Both the position numbers and the translations under genes were made by a program. From the NCBI GenBank assembly GCA_018821535.1, contig JAHJLV010000015.1, forward strand, positions 1 through 58,589: a DNA stretch of 58,589 nucleotides, written 5' to 3'. The DNA is from Pseudomonadota bacterium (GTDB taxonomy: Bacteria > Desulfobacterota > Desulfobacteria > Desulfobacterales > Desulfobacteraceae). Below the pieces are notes generated by a model. The model did not search any database. It was not told the DNA's origin and saw nothing but the letters and a program-made list of their open reading frames with translations. This document shows positions 11,019-20,869 of this stretch, piece by piece; the stretch's first letter is position 1, and every line of letters starts with the position of its first letter.

Positions 11019-11860
11019 TGAGCGAGCAGGAAACAATGAATGAAATAAAAACAGTATCGGCTCAGGAAACAGTGACTGAACCGGAAGCTGTGAGTACACA
11101 GAATACATCGGCTGAGCCGGAAAAAGGCAATGAAACCGAAAGAATACTTAAATTTCAGATTTTCAGATATAACCCCCGGAAAAAGGGTGACAAGCCCCGC
11201 ATGGTGACTTACGAGATTACAGAAGCCCCGGGGATGACCATATTTATTGCGCTCAACGAGATCCGCGAACAGCAGGATCCTTCCATTCAGTTTGATTTTG
11301 TCTGCAGGGCAGGCATCTGCGGGTCCTGTGCCATGGTTGTCAATGGTTCTCCGACCCTGGCCTGCCGGACGCTGACATCCAAATTTCCTGACGGAGAGAT
11401 TAAATTGCTGCCCCTTCCGGGATTTGAACTGATTGGCGATCTGTCTGTCAATACCGGCAAATTCATGCGGGCCATGTCTGAACGGGTGGAGTCCTGGATT
11501 CATGATCAGGATGCAGACAAGGTCAATTACGACAAGCTCGAAGAGCGCATGGACCCGGATGTGGCAGAACAGATCTATGAGCTGGAGCGCTGTGTGGAAT
11601 GCGGCTGCTGTGTGTCTGCCTGTGCCACCAAACGGATGCGGCCGGACTTTTTGTCTGCGGTGGGGTTTATCCGCCTGGCCAGATATGCTCTGGACCCGCG
11701 GGATAAGCGGTCGGATGAGGAATTTTATGAGATCTTAGGCGATGATGACGGGGTGTTCGGCTGCATGACCCTGCTGGGCTGTGAGGACTACTGCCCCAAG
11801 GATCTGCCGCACCAGACCCAGATTGCGTACCTGAGACGCAAGATGCTCAAGGTTAAATAA
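11018..11860 (+). CDS. sdhB: Succinate dehydrogenase/fumarate reductase Fe-S subunit
   Basis: The 280-residue protein has a [2Fe-2S] plant-type motif (CRAGICGSC, near residue 95), a ferredoxin-type motif [11 protein letters not shown] near residue 190 and a last set ending [10 protein letters not shown]. It carries electrons from FAD to the haems. The first ~40 residues are a low-complexity extension rich in Glu, Thr and Ser with repeated QET/TEPE words, absent from ordinary FrdB/SdhB; the conserved protein begins at about [11 protein letters not shown]. The ATG overlaps the sdhA stop (TAATG), so coupling with sdhA supports this start. Confidence 0.94.
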   Translation: MSEQETMNEIKTVSAQETVTEPEAVSTQNTSAEPEKGNETERILKFQIFRYNPRKKGDKPRMVTYEITEAPGMTIFIALNEIREQQDPSIQFDFVCRAGICGSCAMVVNGSPTLACRTLTSKFPDGEIKLLPLPGFELIGDLSVNTGKFMRAMSERVESWIHDQDADKVNYDKLEERMDPDVAEQIYELERCVECGCCVSACATKRMRPDFLSAVGFIRLARYALDPRDKRSDEEFYEILGDDDGVFGCMTLLGCEDYCPKDLPHQTQIAYLRRKMLKVK

Positions 11861-11870
11861 GGGGAAACAC

Positions 11871-13481
11871 ATGAGCGAATTCAAATTTGAAACCATGTTC
11901 CCCTTAGGTAAGGATCAGACAACCTATCGCCTGCTGACAAAAGATCATGTCCGGGTAAGGGAGTTTGAAGGCAAAGAAGTGCTTATGGTGGAACCCCGGG
12001 CGCTGTCTGTCCTGTCGGATGCTGCATTCAAGGACATTGCCCATCTGTACCGGTCTGAGCATCTTGAACAATTAAAGCATATTATAGATGATCCTCAAAG
12101 TTCGGATAATGACCGGTATGTCGCGCTGGAACTGTTGAAAAATGCAGTTATATCCGCCCGGAAAGTGTATCCCATGTGCCAGGACACAGGCACTGCCATT
12201 ATCATGGCAAAAAAAGGCCAGCAGGTCTGGACCTGGTCAGATGATGAGGAAGAATTATCCAAAGGTGTTTATCTGGCCTATACTGAAAATTATTTAAGGT
12301 ATTCCCAGAATGCGCCATTGACCATGTACAAGGAAGCCAATACCAGAACCAATCTGCCGGCCCAGATTGATATAGCAGCTGTTCAGGGTGAAGAATACAA
12401 ATTTCTGTTCATGGCCAAAGGCGGGGGGTCTGCCAATAAAACCGTATTGTTCCAGATGACAAAAGCTGTATTGAATTCTGAACAGACCCTGATCAATTTC
12501 ATGCTGGAAAAAATGAAGGGACTTGGAACTGCAGCCTGTCCACCGTATCATATTGCCTTTGTCATTGGCGGAACCTCTGCGGAACTGAATTTGAAAGCCG
12601 TGAAACTGGCATCTGCCAGATATCTGGACAGTCTGCCCACCAAAGGCAGTGAAACTGCCCATGCATTCCGGGACATCGATCTGGAAGAAAAAGTGCTTGC
12701 CGGATCCTATGATCTGGGACTGGGCGCCCAGTTCGGCGGCAAGCATTTTGCCCTGGACATCCGGGTGATCCGGCTGCCGCGCCACGGGGCTTCCTGTCCC
12801 ATTGGTCTGGGTGTGTCCTGTTCTGCGGATCGTCAAGTCAAGGCAAAGATTACCCGGGATGGAATTTTTTTAGAACAGCTTGAAGAAAATCCCGCCCGGT
12901 ATCTGCCTGAAAAAGAACCGGAAATGAAACCTGCAGTTCAGGTCGATCTGAACCGGCCCATGGATGAGATCAGAGCGCAGTTATCCGGATATCCGGTGGC
13001 AACACGGTTGTCGCTGACCGGAGATATTATTGTGGCAAGGGATATTGCCCATGCAAAATTCATGGAACGGCTGGAGGCAGGACAAGGGCTTCCGGAGTAT
13101 CTGAAAAACCATATCGTATATTATGCAGGTCCTGCAAAAACACCGGACGGGGAAGCATCCGGGGCATTCGGCCCCACCACTGCCGGAAGAATGGACCCCT
13201 ATGTACCGGTGTTCCAGAAGGAAGGGGCATCCATGATCATGCTGGCCAAAGGAAACAGAACCCAACAGGTGACCGATGCCTGTAAAGCATATGGCGGATT
13301 TTATCTGGGATCGCCCGGCGGTCCTGCAGCCCGTCTGGGCAAGGATTTCATTAAAAAGGTCAAACTTGTGGAATATGAAGAGCTGGGCATGGAAGCGGTA
13401 TATATGATCAGTGTTGAAAATTTTCCCGCCTTTATTATTGTGGATGACAAGGGAAATGATTTTTACGCGAATTTACTGTAG
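11871..13481 (+). CDS. fumA: Fumarate hydratase class I, fused type
   Basis: The 536-residue protein is the iron-sulfur, oxygen-sensitive fumarase with both domains in one chain. Cluster-ligand regions are visible in [21 protein letters not shown] and [16 protein letters not shown]; the C-terminal domain has [15 protein letters not shown] and [13 protein letters not shown]. It hydrates fumarate to malate, the step after succinate dehydrogenase, and its start lies 10 bases after sdhB. A different-fold fumarase (class II) follows at once, so the two are redundant in reaction. Confidence 0.93.
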   Translation: MSEFKFETMFPLGKDQTTYRLLTKDHVRVREFEGKEVLMVEPRALSVLSDAAFKDIAHLYRSEHLEQLKHIIDDPQSSDNDRYVALELLKNAVISARKVYPMCQDTGTAIIMAKKGQQVWTWSDDEEELSKGVYLAYTENYLRYSQNAPLTMYKEANTRTNLPAQIDIAAVQGEEYKFLFMAKGGGSANKTVLFQMTKAVLNSEQTLINFMLEKMKGLGTAACPPYHIAFVIGGTSAELNLKAVKLASARYLDSLPTKGSETAHAFRDIDLEEKVLAGSYDLGLGAQFGGKHFALDIRVIRLPRHGASCPIGLGVSCSADRQVKAKITRDGIFLEQLEENPARYLPEKEPEMKPAVQVDLNRPMDEIRAQLSGYPVATRLSLTGDIIVARDIAHAKFMERLEAGQGLPEYLKNHIVYYAGPAKTPDGEASGAFGPTTAGRMDPYVPVFQKEGASMIMLAKGNRTQQVTDACKAYGGFYLGSPGGPAARLGKDFIKKVKLVEYEELGMEAVYMISVENFPAFIIVDDKGNDFYANLL

Positions 13482-13517
13482 CCGGTTTTCGGGCAATGTT
13501 TCAGACAAAGGATAACC

Positions 13518-14918
13518 ATGGTCATGAAAACACGTATTGAAAAAGACACCATGGGGGAAATACGCGTTCCGTCTGATAAATACTGGGGGGCGCAGACCCA
13601 GCGGTCTTTGGAACATTTCAGGATCGGGACACGGAAAATGCCTGTTGAAATTATCAGGGCATTCGGGATTTTAAAAAAAGCCTGTGCCATGGTGAACCAT
13701 GATCTTGGCCAGCTATCCAGAGCAAAGCGGGATCTGATCCTTCTGGTGTGTGACGAAATTATCCGGGGGGATCTGGAGGATCACTTCCCCCTGGTCGTGT
13801 TTCAGACCGGTTCCGGCACCCAGACCAATATGAATGTCAACGAGGTGATTGCCAATCGGGCCCATGTTCTGCAGGGGCATTGCCTTGGAAAGAAAAAACC
13901 GTTTCTGCATCCCAATGATGATGTGAACTGCTCCCAGTCTTCAAACGATACCTTCCCGGCTGCCATGAACATGGCGGCATACATTCTTTTAAAGGAAAAT
14001 ACCCTGCCCGGTCTGGCGGATCTGAAAGCCTGCCTGGATGATAAATCAAAACAGTGGGAAACCCTGGTCAAGATCGGCCGTACACATATGATGGATGCAA
14101 CCCCCCTGACGCTGGGTCAGGAATTTTCAGGGTATGCGGCCATGCTGGATCAGGGAATCAAGCACCTGGATCATACCCTGATTCATCTGTCAGAGCTGGC
14201 CCTTGGCGGCACTGCCGTGGGCACGGGCTTGAATGCGCCTAAAGGATTTGATACACAGGCCGCACAAACAATTGCAGATCTGACAGGCTTTCCTTTTGTG
14301 ACAGCAGCCAATAAATTTGAATCCCTTGCTGCCCATGATGCGATAGTAGCTTCCCATGGTGCTTTAAAAACCCTTGCTGCAAGCCTGATGAAAATTGCTA
14401 ATGATATTCGGCTGCTGGGTTCAGGCCCCCGGTGCGGCATCGGCGAATTAATTCTGCCGGCCAATGAGCCGGGGTCATCCATCATGCCGGGAAAGGTCAA
14501 CCCCACCCAGACGGAAAGTCTGACCATGGTGTGTGCAAGGGTTCTGGGCAATGATGTGACCATCAATATCAGCGGCGCCAGCGGCCATTTTGAACTGAAC
14601 GTGTTTAAACCGGTGATCATTGACAGTTTCCTGGAATCCGCCCGGTTGCTGGGAGATGCGGCAAAATCGTTTCAAATGCATTGCGTGCAGGGATTGATGC
14701 CTGACAGACAGCGGATTAAAAATCATTTGAACAATTCGCTCATGCTGGTAACCGCACTGGCTCCCCATATCGGGTATGAAAAAGCCGCCCGGATTGCAAA
14801 AACCGCCCATGAAAAAAACATGACATTAAAACAGGCAGCTCTTGATCTGGGCCTGGTATCTGAAAAACAGTTTGATCAGTGGGTCATCCCCGAAGCCATG
14901 ACAACCCCGCATGGATAG
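13518..14918 (+). CDS. fumC: Fumarate hydratase class II
   Basis: The 466-residue protein belongs to the fumarase/aspartase superfamily and has the signature [13 protein letters not shown], the [14 protein letters not shown] and [12 protein letters not shown] segments, and the catalytic region [17 protein letters not shown]. It needs no Fe-S cluster and so stays active under oxidative stress, unlike the class I enzyme encoded 36 bases upstream. A AAGGA site precedes the chosen ATG. It closes the metabolic block. Confidence 0.94.
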   Translation: MVMKTRIEKDTMGEIRVPSDKYWGAQTQRSLEHFRIGTRKMPVEIIRAFGILKKACAMVNHDLGQLSRAKRDLILLVCDEIIRGDLEDHFPLVVFQTGSGTQTNMNVNEVIANRAHVLQGHCLGKKKPFLHPNDDVNCSQSSNDTFPAAMNMAAYILLKENTLPGLADLKACLDDKSKQWETLVKIGRTHMMDATPLTLGQEFSGYAAMLDQGIKHLDHTLIHLSELALGGTAVGTGLNAPKGFDTQAAQTIADLTGFPFVTAANKFESLAAHDAIVASHGALKTLAASLMKIANDIRLLGSGPRCGIGELILPANEPGSSIMPGKVNPTQTESLTMVCARVLGNDVTINISGASGHFELNVFKPVIIDSFLESARLLGDAAKSFQMHCVQGLMPDRQRIKNHLNNSLMLVTALAPHIGYEKAARIAKTAHEKNMTLKQAALDLGLVSEKQFDQWVIPEAMTTPHG

Positions 14919-14979
14919 TTTTTGGGGATATTCAAATTTTAAATTATAAATAAAAAAATTAAGGAAGGATGGTGATCAA

Positions 14980-15381
14980 ATGGCCAAGATCCAGTGGACA
15001 GAGGATTTCAGCGTAAACAATCCTGAGATTGATCAACAACATCAGCAGTGGATAGAAATTTATAATTTGGCCCATGACCGGATGATGAGTGATGAACCCA
15101 GTGCTGCAAAAAAAAATATCGGGAAAAATGCACTGACTGAGATGATGGATTATGGGAATTTGCATTTTTCGTTTGAAGAAGATTTTATGGAAAAAATCGG
15201 TTATCCGGATCTTCAAACGCATAAGCAGATCCATAAGGATTTTTCACAAAAGCTTAACCGGATCGCAGCGCAAATGGATCGCGGAGAATATATGTTGAAC
15301 TCGGAAGTCATTAAGCTGATTGAGAACTGGCTGGTTCAGCATATTTTACACGAAGATCGCAAATACGCCCAGATGGGTTAA
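14980..15381 (+). CDS. Bacteriohemerythrin
   Basis: The 133-residue protein has the diiron ligand pattern of hemerythrins: His in IDQQHQQW, HFSFEEDFM (His and Glu), two His in LQTHKQIHKDF, and HILHEDRKY near the end. It binds oxygen reversibly. In anaerobes such proteins are thought to sense or scavenge oxygen. It follows the fumarase pair by 61 bases on the same strand with its own AAGGAAGG site, so it may be read through from that block. Confidence 0.93.
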   Translation: MAKIQWTEDFSVNNPEIDQQHQQWIEIYNLAHDRMMSDEPSAAKKNIGKNALTEMMDYGNLHFSFEEDFMEKIGYPDLQTHKQIHKDFSQKLNRIAAQMDRGEYMLNSEVIKLIENWLVQHILHEDRKYAQMG

Positions 15382-15419
15382 GGGGATGTCGAGGAATAAG
15401 TATTGCTGCACTGTTTTTT

Positions 15420-17225
15420 TTATGAGTTTGTTTTTTCAGCCAGGACAGGTTCCCAGAAGAAAAGCGTAAATGAATTTAATGTTTTTAAATGTGGAAGAAG
15501 GGCAAAATGTTTTGACTGATTGATCGCGTTCATGTTCTTAAGCCCATCAAGCCCGATGGTTTTGCTTAATTTTATCAACTGGACGTTGTCCAGAAGGCTT
15601 GCATATTCGTTATAAATATTTTCGTCCAGTATTATCCGCCAGGTTGGCTGGCCCTTCTGCGTGACTTCAATCTGCTGATAATTGATCAGTACATTCCATC
15701 TCTTTTTTTTAAGCTCCATGAAAGAGGATTTTGACTCATATACAGCCTGTTTTAAATTTTTAAACAATCTGGCGTCCCATCCAAAATGAATAAAAATTGA
15801 GTTCTCAAGCAATCGGGAAAGTTGCTTGAGAAAATCATACTGGCTGTTTTTGTTTAAAATAGTGGCAAATAAGGCAGGGCGATTATCGGGTTCATTCTCA
15901 TCGGATTTAAGTTTAAGCCCGTGTGTTTTTATATTAAACGGCTTTAACCATTCAAATTCATTTTTCAGATTCAAGGATTGTCTGCTGTTAAAGTCTTCAA
16001 AAAGAAAATCTTTCATTCCTTCAGTCAGCGGGATCTGATAACAGTGTTTGTCTGCCGACAGAAGCTGCCGGATAAACAGGTATTCCATAAACAGGCGGTG
16101 GGTAAACCTTATACTGCCCTGGGGGCATTTATATATCAGGGAAAATGCAGTTTCCCTGAAAGGGTACACACTGATTTTCCATTCATCAAGTCTGGTTTTC
16201 AGCTCATCTGCGCAGATGATTTCTTCTTCTCTTATCAACCGGTTTAAAAACATATCGGCAGCTATTTTTTTCAAAAAACAGTTCAGCTCAGCTTTATTGG
16301 GCCAGAGATGCTGCTGGTGAACCCAGTTTTTAATTATATTTTCAAAAAGATAGGTTTTTGAGAGCAGTGTCGGCTGTTCAGGCAGTATGTCCGGAAGGTA
16401 TCCCAGTGTAAGAGGGATCACGCCGTCAGAATTTGAATAAATGTATTTTAAGATAGATGCTTTTATATTGCTTTTCCAGACCGGGAGCATGCGGTTTAAT
16501 ATTTTTTGTGCTCTGGAATAGGTCATTTGCGGGATATAAAGGATTTGAAATTTATATAAACTATTTTCCCCGGTCTGCTGATTTAATATAATTTCATACC
16601 CTTTTTGAATGCTTCTGTATTTATAGTCAGGCATAAAATTGACAGTGCCGGTAATAATGACCTTTTTAAAATTTTTTGTTGTTTCAATGAGCTGGATAAT
16701 TCTTTCGGAAGGGTGTAAAAATGCTCTGGTATCTTCATCCAGTCCATCCAGAAAAAGAGTGGTGTTGCTTTTATCCGGCACTGCCATGATCATCTGGTCT
16801 GCATTTTTTGAATTTAACGGGATCAGAATAAGCGGGTGTGTTTTTTTTGAGGGAAGTTTTTGAATCAGGGTATGAAAATTTAATGCAAAACAGGTCTTGC
16901 CCATGCCGGGTTCTGCCAGGATAAAAACAAGCCTGAATTGAGTTTTATGGTGATAAAACTGGAGCAGTGTCTGGGTTAAGTCTTTTTTAACAGCAGTTCT
17001 TTTGTCTGGTGACAGGTTCTGACATTTTAAGGGAACATAAAATTTTGCAGCCCTTAACACAGTGGGTTCATCATATATATTATTTTTAATGAAATATTGC
17101 AGCTGGTTCAGTCGTGAAGATATCTGCAGGACAGGTCCAAGAAGATCGATCCCTTTTTTCAGGATAAAGAAAAGAACAGTCAGACCAAGACCTGCAAAAA
17201 AAACTTTTATCAAAAGATCATTCAT
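15420..17225 (-). CDS. Membrane-anchored NACHT-like NTPase
   Basis: From the ATG (MNDLLIKVFF) the protein has 601 residues. An alternative TTG 36 bases upstream adds 12; neither start has a good ribosome binding site. A single N-terminal hydrophobic helix is followed by a Walker A motif AEPGMGKTC (about 104-112) and a Walker B motif TLFLDGLDED (about 156-165), the DGLDE form being typical of STAND/NACHT NTPases. A helical region follows, and the last 100 residues include possibly LRR-like Leu spacing (VQLIKLSKTIGLDGLKNM). NACHT proteins act as sensors in defence and regulation; I cannot name this one. It stands alone and converges with the hemerythrin gene. Confidence 0.7.
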   Translation of the reverse strand: MNDLLIKVFFAGLGLTVLFFILKKGIDLLGPVLQISSRLNQLQYFIKNNIYDEPTVLRAAKFYVPLKCQNLSPDKRTAVKKDLTQTLLQFYHHKTQFRLVFILAEPGMGKTCFALNFHTLIQKLPSKKTHPLILIPLNSKNADQMIMAVPDKSNTTLFLDGLDEDTRAFLHPSERIIQLIETTKNFKKVIITGTVNFMPDYKYRSIQKGYEIILNQQTGENSLYKFQILYIPQMTYSRAQKILNRMLPVWKSNIKASILKYIYSNSDGVIPLTLGYLPDILPEQPTLLSKTYLFENIIKNWVHQQHLWPNKAELNCFLKKIAADMFLNRLIREEEIICADELKTRLDEWKISVYPFRETAFSLIYKCPQGSIRFTHRLFMEYLFIRQLLSADKHCYQIPLTEGMKDFLFEDFNSRQSLNLKNEFEWLKPFNIKTHGLKLKSDENEPDNRPALFATILNKNSQYDFLKQLSRLLENSIFIHFGWDARLFKNLKQAVYESKSSFMELKKKRWNVLINYQQIEVTQKGQPTWRIILDENIYNEYASLLDNVQLIKLSKTIGLDGLKNMNAINQSKHFALLPHLKTLNSFTLFFWEPVLAEKTNS

Positions 17226-17285
17226 GGCGATGATTATTGCACAGGGGGGATTTTCAGTCAAACAGATAGGCGGGTTTGAAGGTGT

Positions 17286-17768
17286 TTAAATCCGGTGGTG
17301 GGTAATCATGTCTGTGCTGAAGGCAAATTTGTGATACTGACCTTTCAGACAGACGCGGCCTGCCACCCGGTTGTATTTTATTTTAAAATCAAAATTATTC
17401 AGTTTTGAATAAAAAGAGTCAAAAACAGCGGTATCGGTTTCCAGGTTGACATCACAAAGATCGTAAAGGTCAAATTCTTTTACCGCATGGTGGGTCATCA
17501 TATAAAAACAGGCAGCAGACAGGTATCTGCAGTTTATTTCCTTGTATATTTCAGGATAGAATTTTGAGATATAAAGGCTTTTTGAAAAAATTTCATGCGA
17601 AACGATCAGTGTTCTGGAAATTTCTGTGTGTTTTTCTTTGCTGTATAAAAAATATTCAATGCATGAACAGTCTTTTTGAAAGGATAATTCAAACCGGTCA
17701 AGCAGTCCCGGCATATTATGATTTAAAAACTCCGGGTTATTGACCCGGAGTTCAAGGTTATTATTCAT
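17286..17768 (-). CDS. Unknown protein, second gene of a small operon
   Basis: The frame is open further upstream, but the ATG at 17768 (MNNNLELRVNNPEF) lies one base after the stop of a small upstream gene, so translational coupling makes this the better start and gives 160 residues. The protein has no signal peptide and few recognisable motifs; it contains several Cys and His (DCSCIEYF, FYMMTHHAV, CDVNLET). It lies 60 bases upstream of the NACHT-like gene on the same strand and could be cotranscribed with it. Confidence 0.6.
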   Translation of the reverse strand: MNNNLELRVNNPEFLNHNMPGLLDRFELSFQKDCSCIEYFLYSKEKHTEISRTLIVSHEIFSKSLYISKFYPEIYKEINCRYLSAACFYMMTHHAVKEFDLYDLCDVNLETDTAVFDSFYSKLNNFDFKIKYNRVAGRVCLKGQYHKFAFSTDMITHHRI

Positions 17769-17769
17769 A

Positions 17770-17949
17770 TCATGAATACATGCATGCTTTATTTTCCCGG
17801 CTCTCTTTAACAGCATTCAGATAACATTCATATCTGTCTTTACTGTTGCGGATCGCCTGATCGCAGTAAGTCATTTCAGATATCAGATGTTTTTGTTCCT
17901 GGGCTGTACAGTAATGATCAAAAGAACGGTCTGTTGTTTGATTTTTCAT
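17770..17949 (-). CDS. Small unknown protein of 59 residues
   Basis: This short gene starts at an ATG with a strong AAGGGGAGA site eight bases upstream and encodes a charged, soluble protein (begins MKNQTTDRSFDHYC, ends ENKACMYS) with four Cys. Its TGA is followed after one base by the ATG of the next gene (TGATATG), the arrangement of a coupled pair. I know no homologue. The good ribosome binding site and the coupling are the support. Confidence 0.6.
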   Translation of the reverse strand: MKNQTTDRSFDHYCTAQEQKHLISEMTYCDQAIRNSKDRYECYLNAVKESRENKACMYS

Positions 17950-18128
17950 ATTTTATCTCCCCTTAAATAAAGAGTGATTGTTTTTTTGCGGTACTGCATC
18001 CGTCATTAGCCATAAAAATAAATCCGCTTTTATTGTTGTCAATGTTGTGAGTGAATGTTTGCCTTGTTTGAAAAAAATCCGTATACTTCATCGTTAAATC
18101 ATAATGCATAAGACAGGAGGCTGCAATA

Positions 18129-18341
18129 ATGGAATATGATGTAAGTATCTTTGAACCATACCCTTTTAAACAGGGACAGAAAATCAGAATTGAAGGCTCT
18201 AAACGCTCTGGAGACTGGGAGGTTGTCGGGGTTACGGATGCAAAGGTCACTTTGAGATGCCCCATTTCCCAAAAAGAGTTTTCCTGGGACAGATTCTGTT
18301 ATTTTGTTGAAGATAAACACACCGGCTGGCCCGGGGACTGA
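18129..18341 (+). CDS. Small hypothetical protein, 70 residues
   Basis: The gene has an almost perfect AGGAGG site ahead of the ATG. The product begins MEYDVSIFEPYPFKQGQKIRIE and reads as a small beta-rich domain (alternating hydrophobic strands, IRIEGSKRSGDWEVVGVTDAKVTLRCP) ending in a tail with Trp and Asp. It resembles the many short uncharacterised proteins of deltaproteobacteria; no function can be given. It is followed after 41 bases by the RibD-like reductase gene on the same strand. Confidence 0.7.
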   Translation: MEYDVSIFEPYPFKQGQKIRIEGSKRSGDWEVVGVTDAKVTLRCPISQKEFSWDRFCYFVEDKHTGWPGD

Positions 18342-18382
18342 TACCTGAAAACAGGCGATTGCTAAAAAAGGACCCGCTGAAA

Positions 18383-18883
18383 ATGGATGTGATACTTATA
18401 ATGGCAATGACTGCAGATGGCAAAATTGCCAGAAACTCAATGGAACTCATTGACTGGACAGGGAAAGCTGACAAAAAATATTTTGTTGAAAAGACAAAGG
18501 AAATCGGGGTCATGATCATGGGGTCAAAAACATTTGACACCATTGCAAAAATCCTGCCCGGCCGGAAAAGCATTGTAATGACCCGGGATAAAACCCGGAC
18601 CAGCAATCATCCGGACCTGGTATTTACCGATAAATCTGCTGAGGAAATCCTTATGGATCTGGAGAATCAGGGCTTTGCCTCAGCCGCGCTGATCGGCGGG
18701 TCAATGATTAATTCTGTTTTCATGGAAAAACAGTTGATTGACTATATTCATGTCACTGTTGTCCCGCGCATCTTCGGCAAGGGCCTGTCCTTGTTTGATA
18801 TGTCTTTTGATGTAACACTAGACCTTGAAGATACCCGGATCATTGAGGATGGATGCATTGTATTAAAATATAAGGTTAAATAA
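18383..18883 (+). CDS. RibD C-terminal/dihydrofolate reductase-like protein
   Basis: The 166-residue protein begins MDVILIMAMTADGKIARNS and has MIMGSKTFDTI, LPGRKSIVMTR and the nucleotide-binding AALIGGSMINSVFM, the order of motifs of the RibD_C/DHFR-like fold, which reduces pterin- or pyrimidine-type substrates with NADPH. The precise substrate is unknown. I chose this ATG over an upstream TTG because AAGGA stands ten bases before it. The last segment (CIVLKYKV) is the usual end of the domain. Confidence 0.82.
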   Translation: MDVILIMAMTADGKIARNSMELIDWTGKADKKYFVEKTKEIGVMIMGSKTFDTIAKILPGRKSIVMTRDKTRTSNHPDLVFTDKSAEEILMDLENQGFASAALIGGSMINSVFMEKQLIDYIHVTVVPRIFGKGLSLFDMSFDVTLDLEDTRIIEDGCIVLKYKVK

Positions 18884-18984
18884 TTTTAAACATTGGTTTA
18901 CATTAGTGTTTTTTTATTTATAATGCCAGAGTTATAAAAAGAATATATGCCATGATAATGGTGTATTAAATATAAGGAGACTGA

Positions 18985-20835
18985 ATGCATAAATTACTTA
19001 AAGACAGTCCGGGGCAAAGCGTGATGCTCCTGGGCAATGAAGCTATAGCACGAGGTGCTGTTGAAGCCGGCGTGGCATTTGCCACAACTTATCCCGGTAC
19101 CCCTTCTTCTGAAATTTCGTTGAATCTTTTTCAGATTTCACAGGAATCAGATTTATATTTTGAATACAGCACAAATGAGAAAGTTGCATTGGAAGTTGCG
19201 GCAGCCGCAGCAAATTCCGGCCTTCGCACTTTTTGCATGATGAAGCATGTGGGGTTGAATGTGGCGGCAGATCCGCTGATGACGCTGGCATACGTGGGTG
19301 TGACCGGCGGAATGGTGATCCTGTCCGCAGATGATCCGGCCATGTTTTCCAGCCAGAATGAGCAGGACAACCGGTATTATGCCAAATTCGGAAATTTGCC
19401 CATGCTTGAACCCTCTTCCGTGGCAGAAGCCAAACAGATGACTCAGTATGCGTTTGAGCTGTCGGAAAAACTGCAGCAGCCGGTTCTTTTGAGAACCACA
19501 ACACGGATTAATCATTCCAATGCCTTTGTCAGTTTTGGTCCCATACTTCCTGCAAAAACCAGAGGATTTTTTATCCCCGATCCCCAGCGGTGTGTGACGG
19601 TTCCGGCAGTTTCCCGCCAGTTGCATGTGAAACTGCTGGAAAGAATGGCAGCAGCCAAAGAGATTTCTGAAATTTCTGAATATAATCTGATTCAAGGATC
19701 AGGCCGTATGGGGATTGTGGCCAACGGGGTCAGTTTTCATTATGCCCTGGATGCGGTAAAGGATCTGGGGGTTGAGGACAAAACAAAAATATTGCGCATT
19801 GGATTTTCAAATCCCCTGCCGGAAAAACAGATTAAAGAATTTTTAGGCAGTTGTGATCGGGTACTGGTCATTGAAGAAGGCGAAGCCTTCATGGAAGAAG
19901 CGGTGAAAGCGTTTGGACAGGAGGCCGGCATTGTTATCCCTGTAGGCGGCAAGTCTGAAAAGCTGTTTTCTTGTTTGTCCGAATATGATCCGGCCATGGT
20001 CAGAGAAAAAATAGCACAGTTCTTTGGATTTGAGTATATGTTGCCTGAAAAGCTTCCCATGGATGATGTCCCGCCGATTCCGGTACGTCCGCCGAATTTA
20101 TGTTCCGGCTGTTCCCATCGGGCGACCCTGTATGAAGTTCAGCAGGCAGCAAAAGATATGAATATCATCTGTCCTACAGATATCGGCTGTTATACGCTGG
20201 GATTTTTACCCCCGTTGAGCACCGGGGATTTTGTCATCTGCATGGGGTCTTCTGTGAGCACTTCCTGTGGATTCAGCAAAGCCACGGACCAGAAAATTGT
20301 TTCTTTTATCGGAGATTCCACTTTTTTCCATTCAGGCATCACAGGACTGGTGAATGCGGTTTTCAACAATCATAATTTTACCCTGGTCATTCTTGAAAAT
20401 GATATCACGGCCATGACCGGCCATCAGCCGCATCCGGGTGTGGATATGCAGCGGTTCGGCCTTGACGGTCATAAGAAAATTGATATTGAAACCCTGGTAA
20501 AGGCAATCGGTGTGGAACAGGTTTCCATTATCAAGCCCTTTAAGGTGAAAAAGAGTATTGAAGCCATCCGGCAGGCGCTGGACTATAAAGGCGTGTCTGT
20601 CATCATCTCCCGGGAACCCTGTGCTTTGTATGCCAAAAGCCTTGGCTTGCTTCAACCCAGAGCGTTTGCAGTATCAGATCGATGTGTGGATCATAAGGAG
20701 TGTATTAACTCTATTGCCTGCCCGTCTTTTTATCTTGAAAACGGCAAGGTCAAAATTGATGCGCAGACCTGTGTGGGGTGTGCCGTATGCGCCCAGATCT
20801 GCCCTGAAAATGCGATTGTCCCGCTGAAAAATTAA
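18985..20835 (+). CDS. iorA: Indolepyruvate ferredoxin oxidoreductase alpha subunit
   Basis: The 616-residue protein has the N-terminal pyrimidine-binding half (LLGNEAIARGAVEAGVAF, TTYPGTPSSEI), the TPP-binding half (CPTDIGCYTLGF, GDSTFFHSGITGLVNA, ENDITAMTGHQPHPG) and a C-terminal ferredoxin-like part with CVGCAVCAQICPENAI. It oxidatively decarboxylates aryl pyruvates such as indole- or phenylpyruvate to aryl-acetyl-CoA, reducing ferredoxin; the reverse reaction is possible. A TAAGGAGA site precedes the ATG. iorB follows 34 bases later. Confidence 0.95.
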   Translation: MHKLLKDSPGQSVMLLGNEAIARGAVEAGVAFATTYPGTPSSEISLNLFQISQESDLYFEYSTNEKVALEVAAAAANSGLRTFCMMKHVGLNVAADPLMTLAYVGVTGGMVILSADDPAMFSSQNEQDNRYYAKFGNLPMLEPSSVAEAKQMTQYAFELSEKLQQPVLLRTTTRINHSNAFVSFGPILPAKTRGFFIPDPQRCVTVPAVSRQLHVKLLERMAAAKEISEISEYNLIQGSGRMGIVANGVSFHYALDAVKDLGVEDKTKILRIGFSNPLPEKQIKEFLGSCDRVLVIEEGEAFMEEAVKAFGQEAGIVIPVGGKSEKLFSCLSEYDPAMVREKIAQFFGFEYMLPEKLPMDDVPPIPVRPPNLCSGCSHRATLYEVQQAAKDMNIICPTDIGCYTLGFLPPLSTGDFVICMGSSVSTSCGFSKATDQKIVSFIGDSTFFHSGITGLVNAVFNNHNFTLVILENDITAMTGHQPHPGVDMQRFGLDGHKKIDIETLVKAIGVEQVSIIKPFKVKKSIEAIRQALDYKGVSVIISREPCALYAKSLGLLQPRAFAVSDRCVDHKECINSIACPSFYLENGKVKIDAQTCVGCAVCAQICPENAIVPLKN

Positions 20836-20869
20836 TTTTATAAAAGGTAATAAAGGATACACAGACAAG

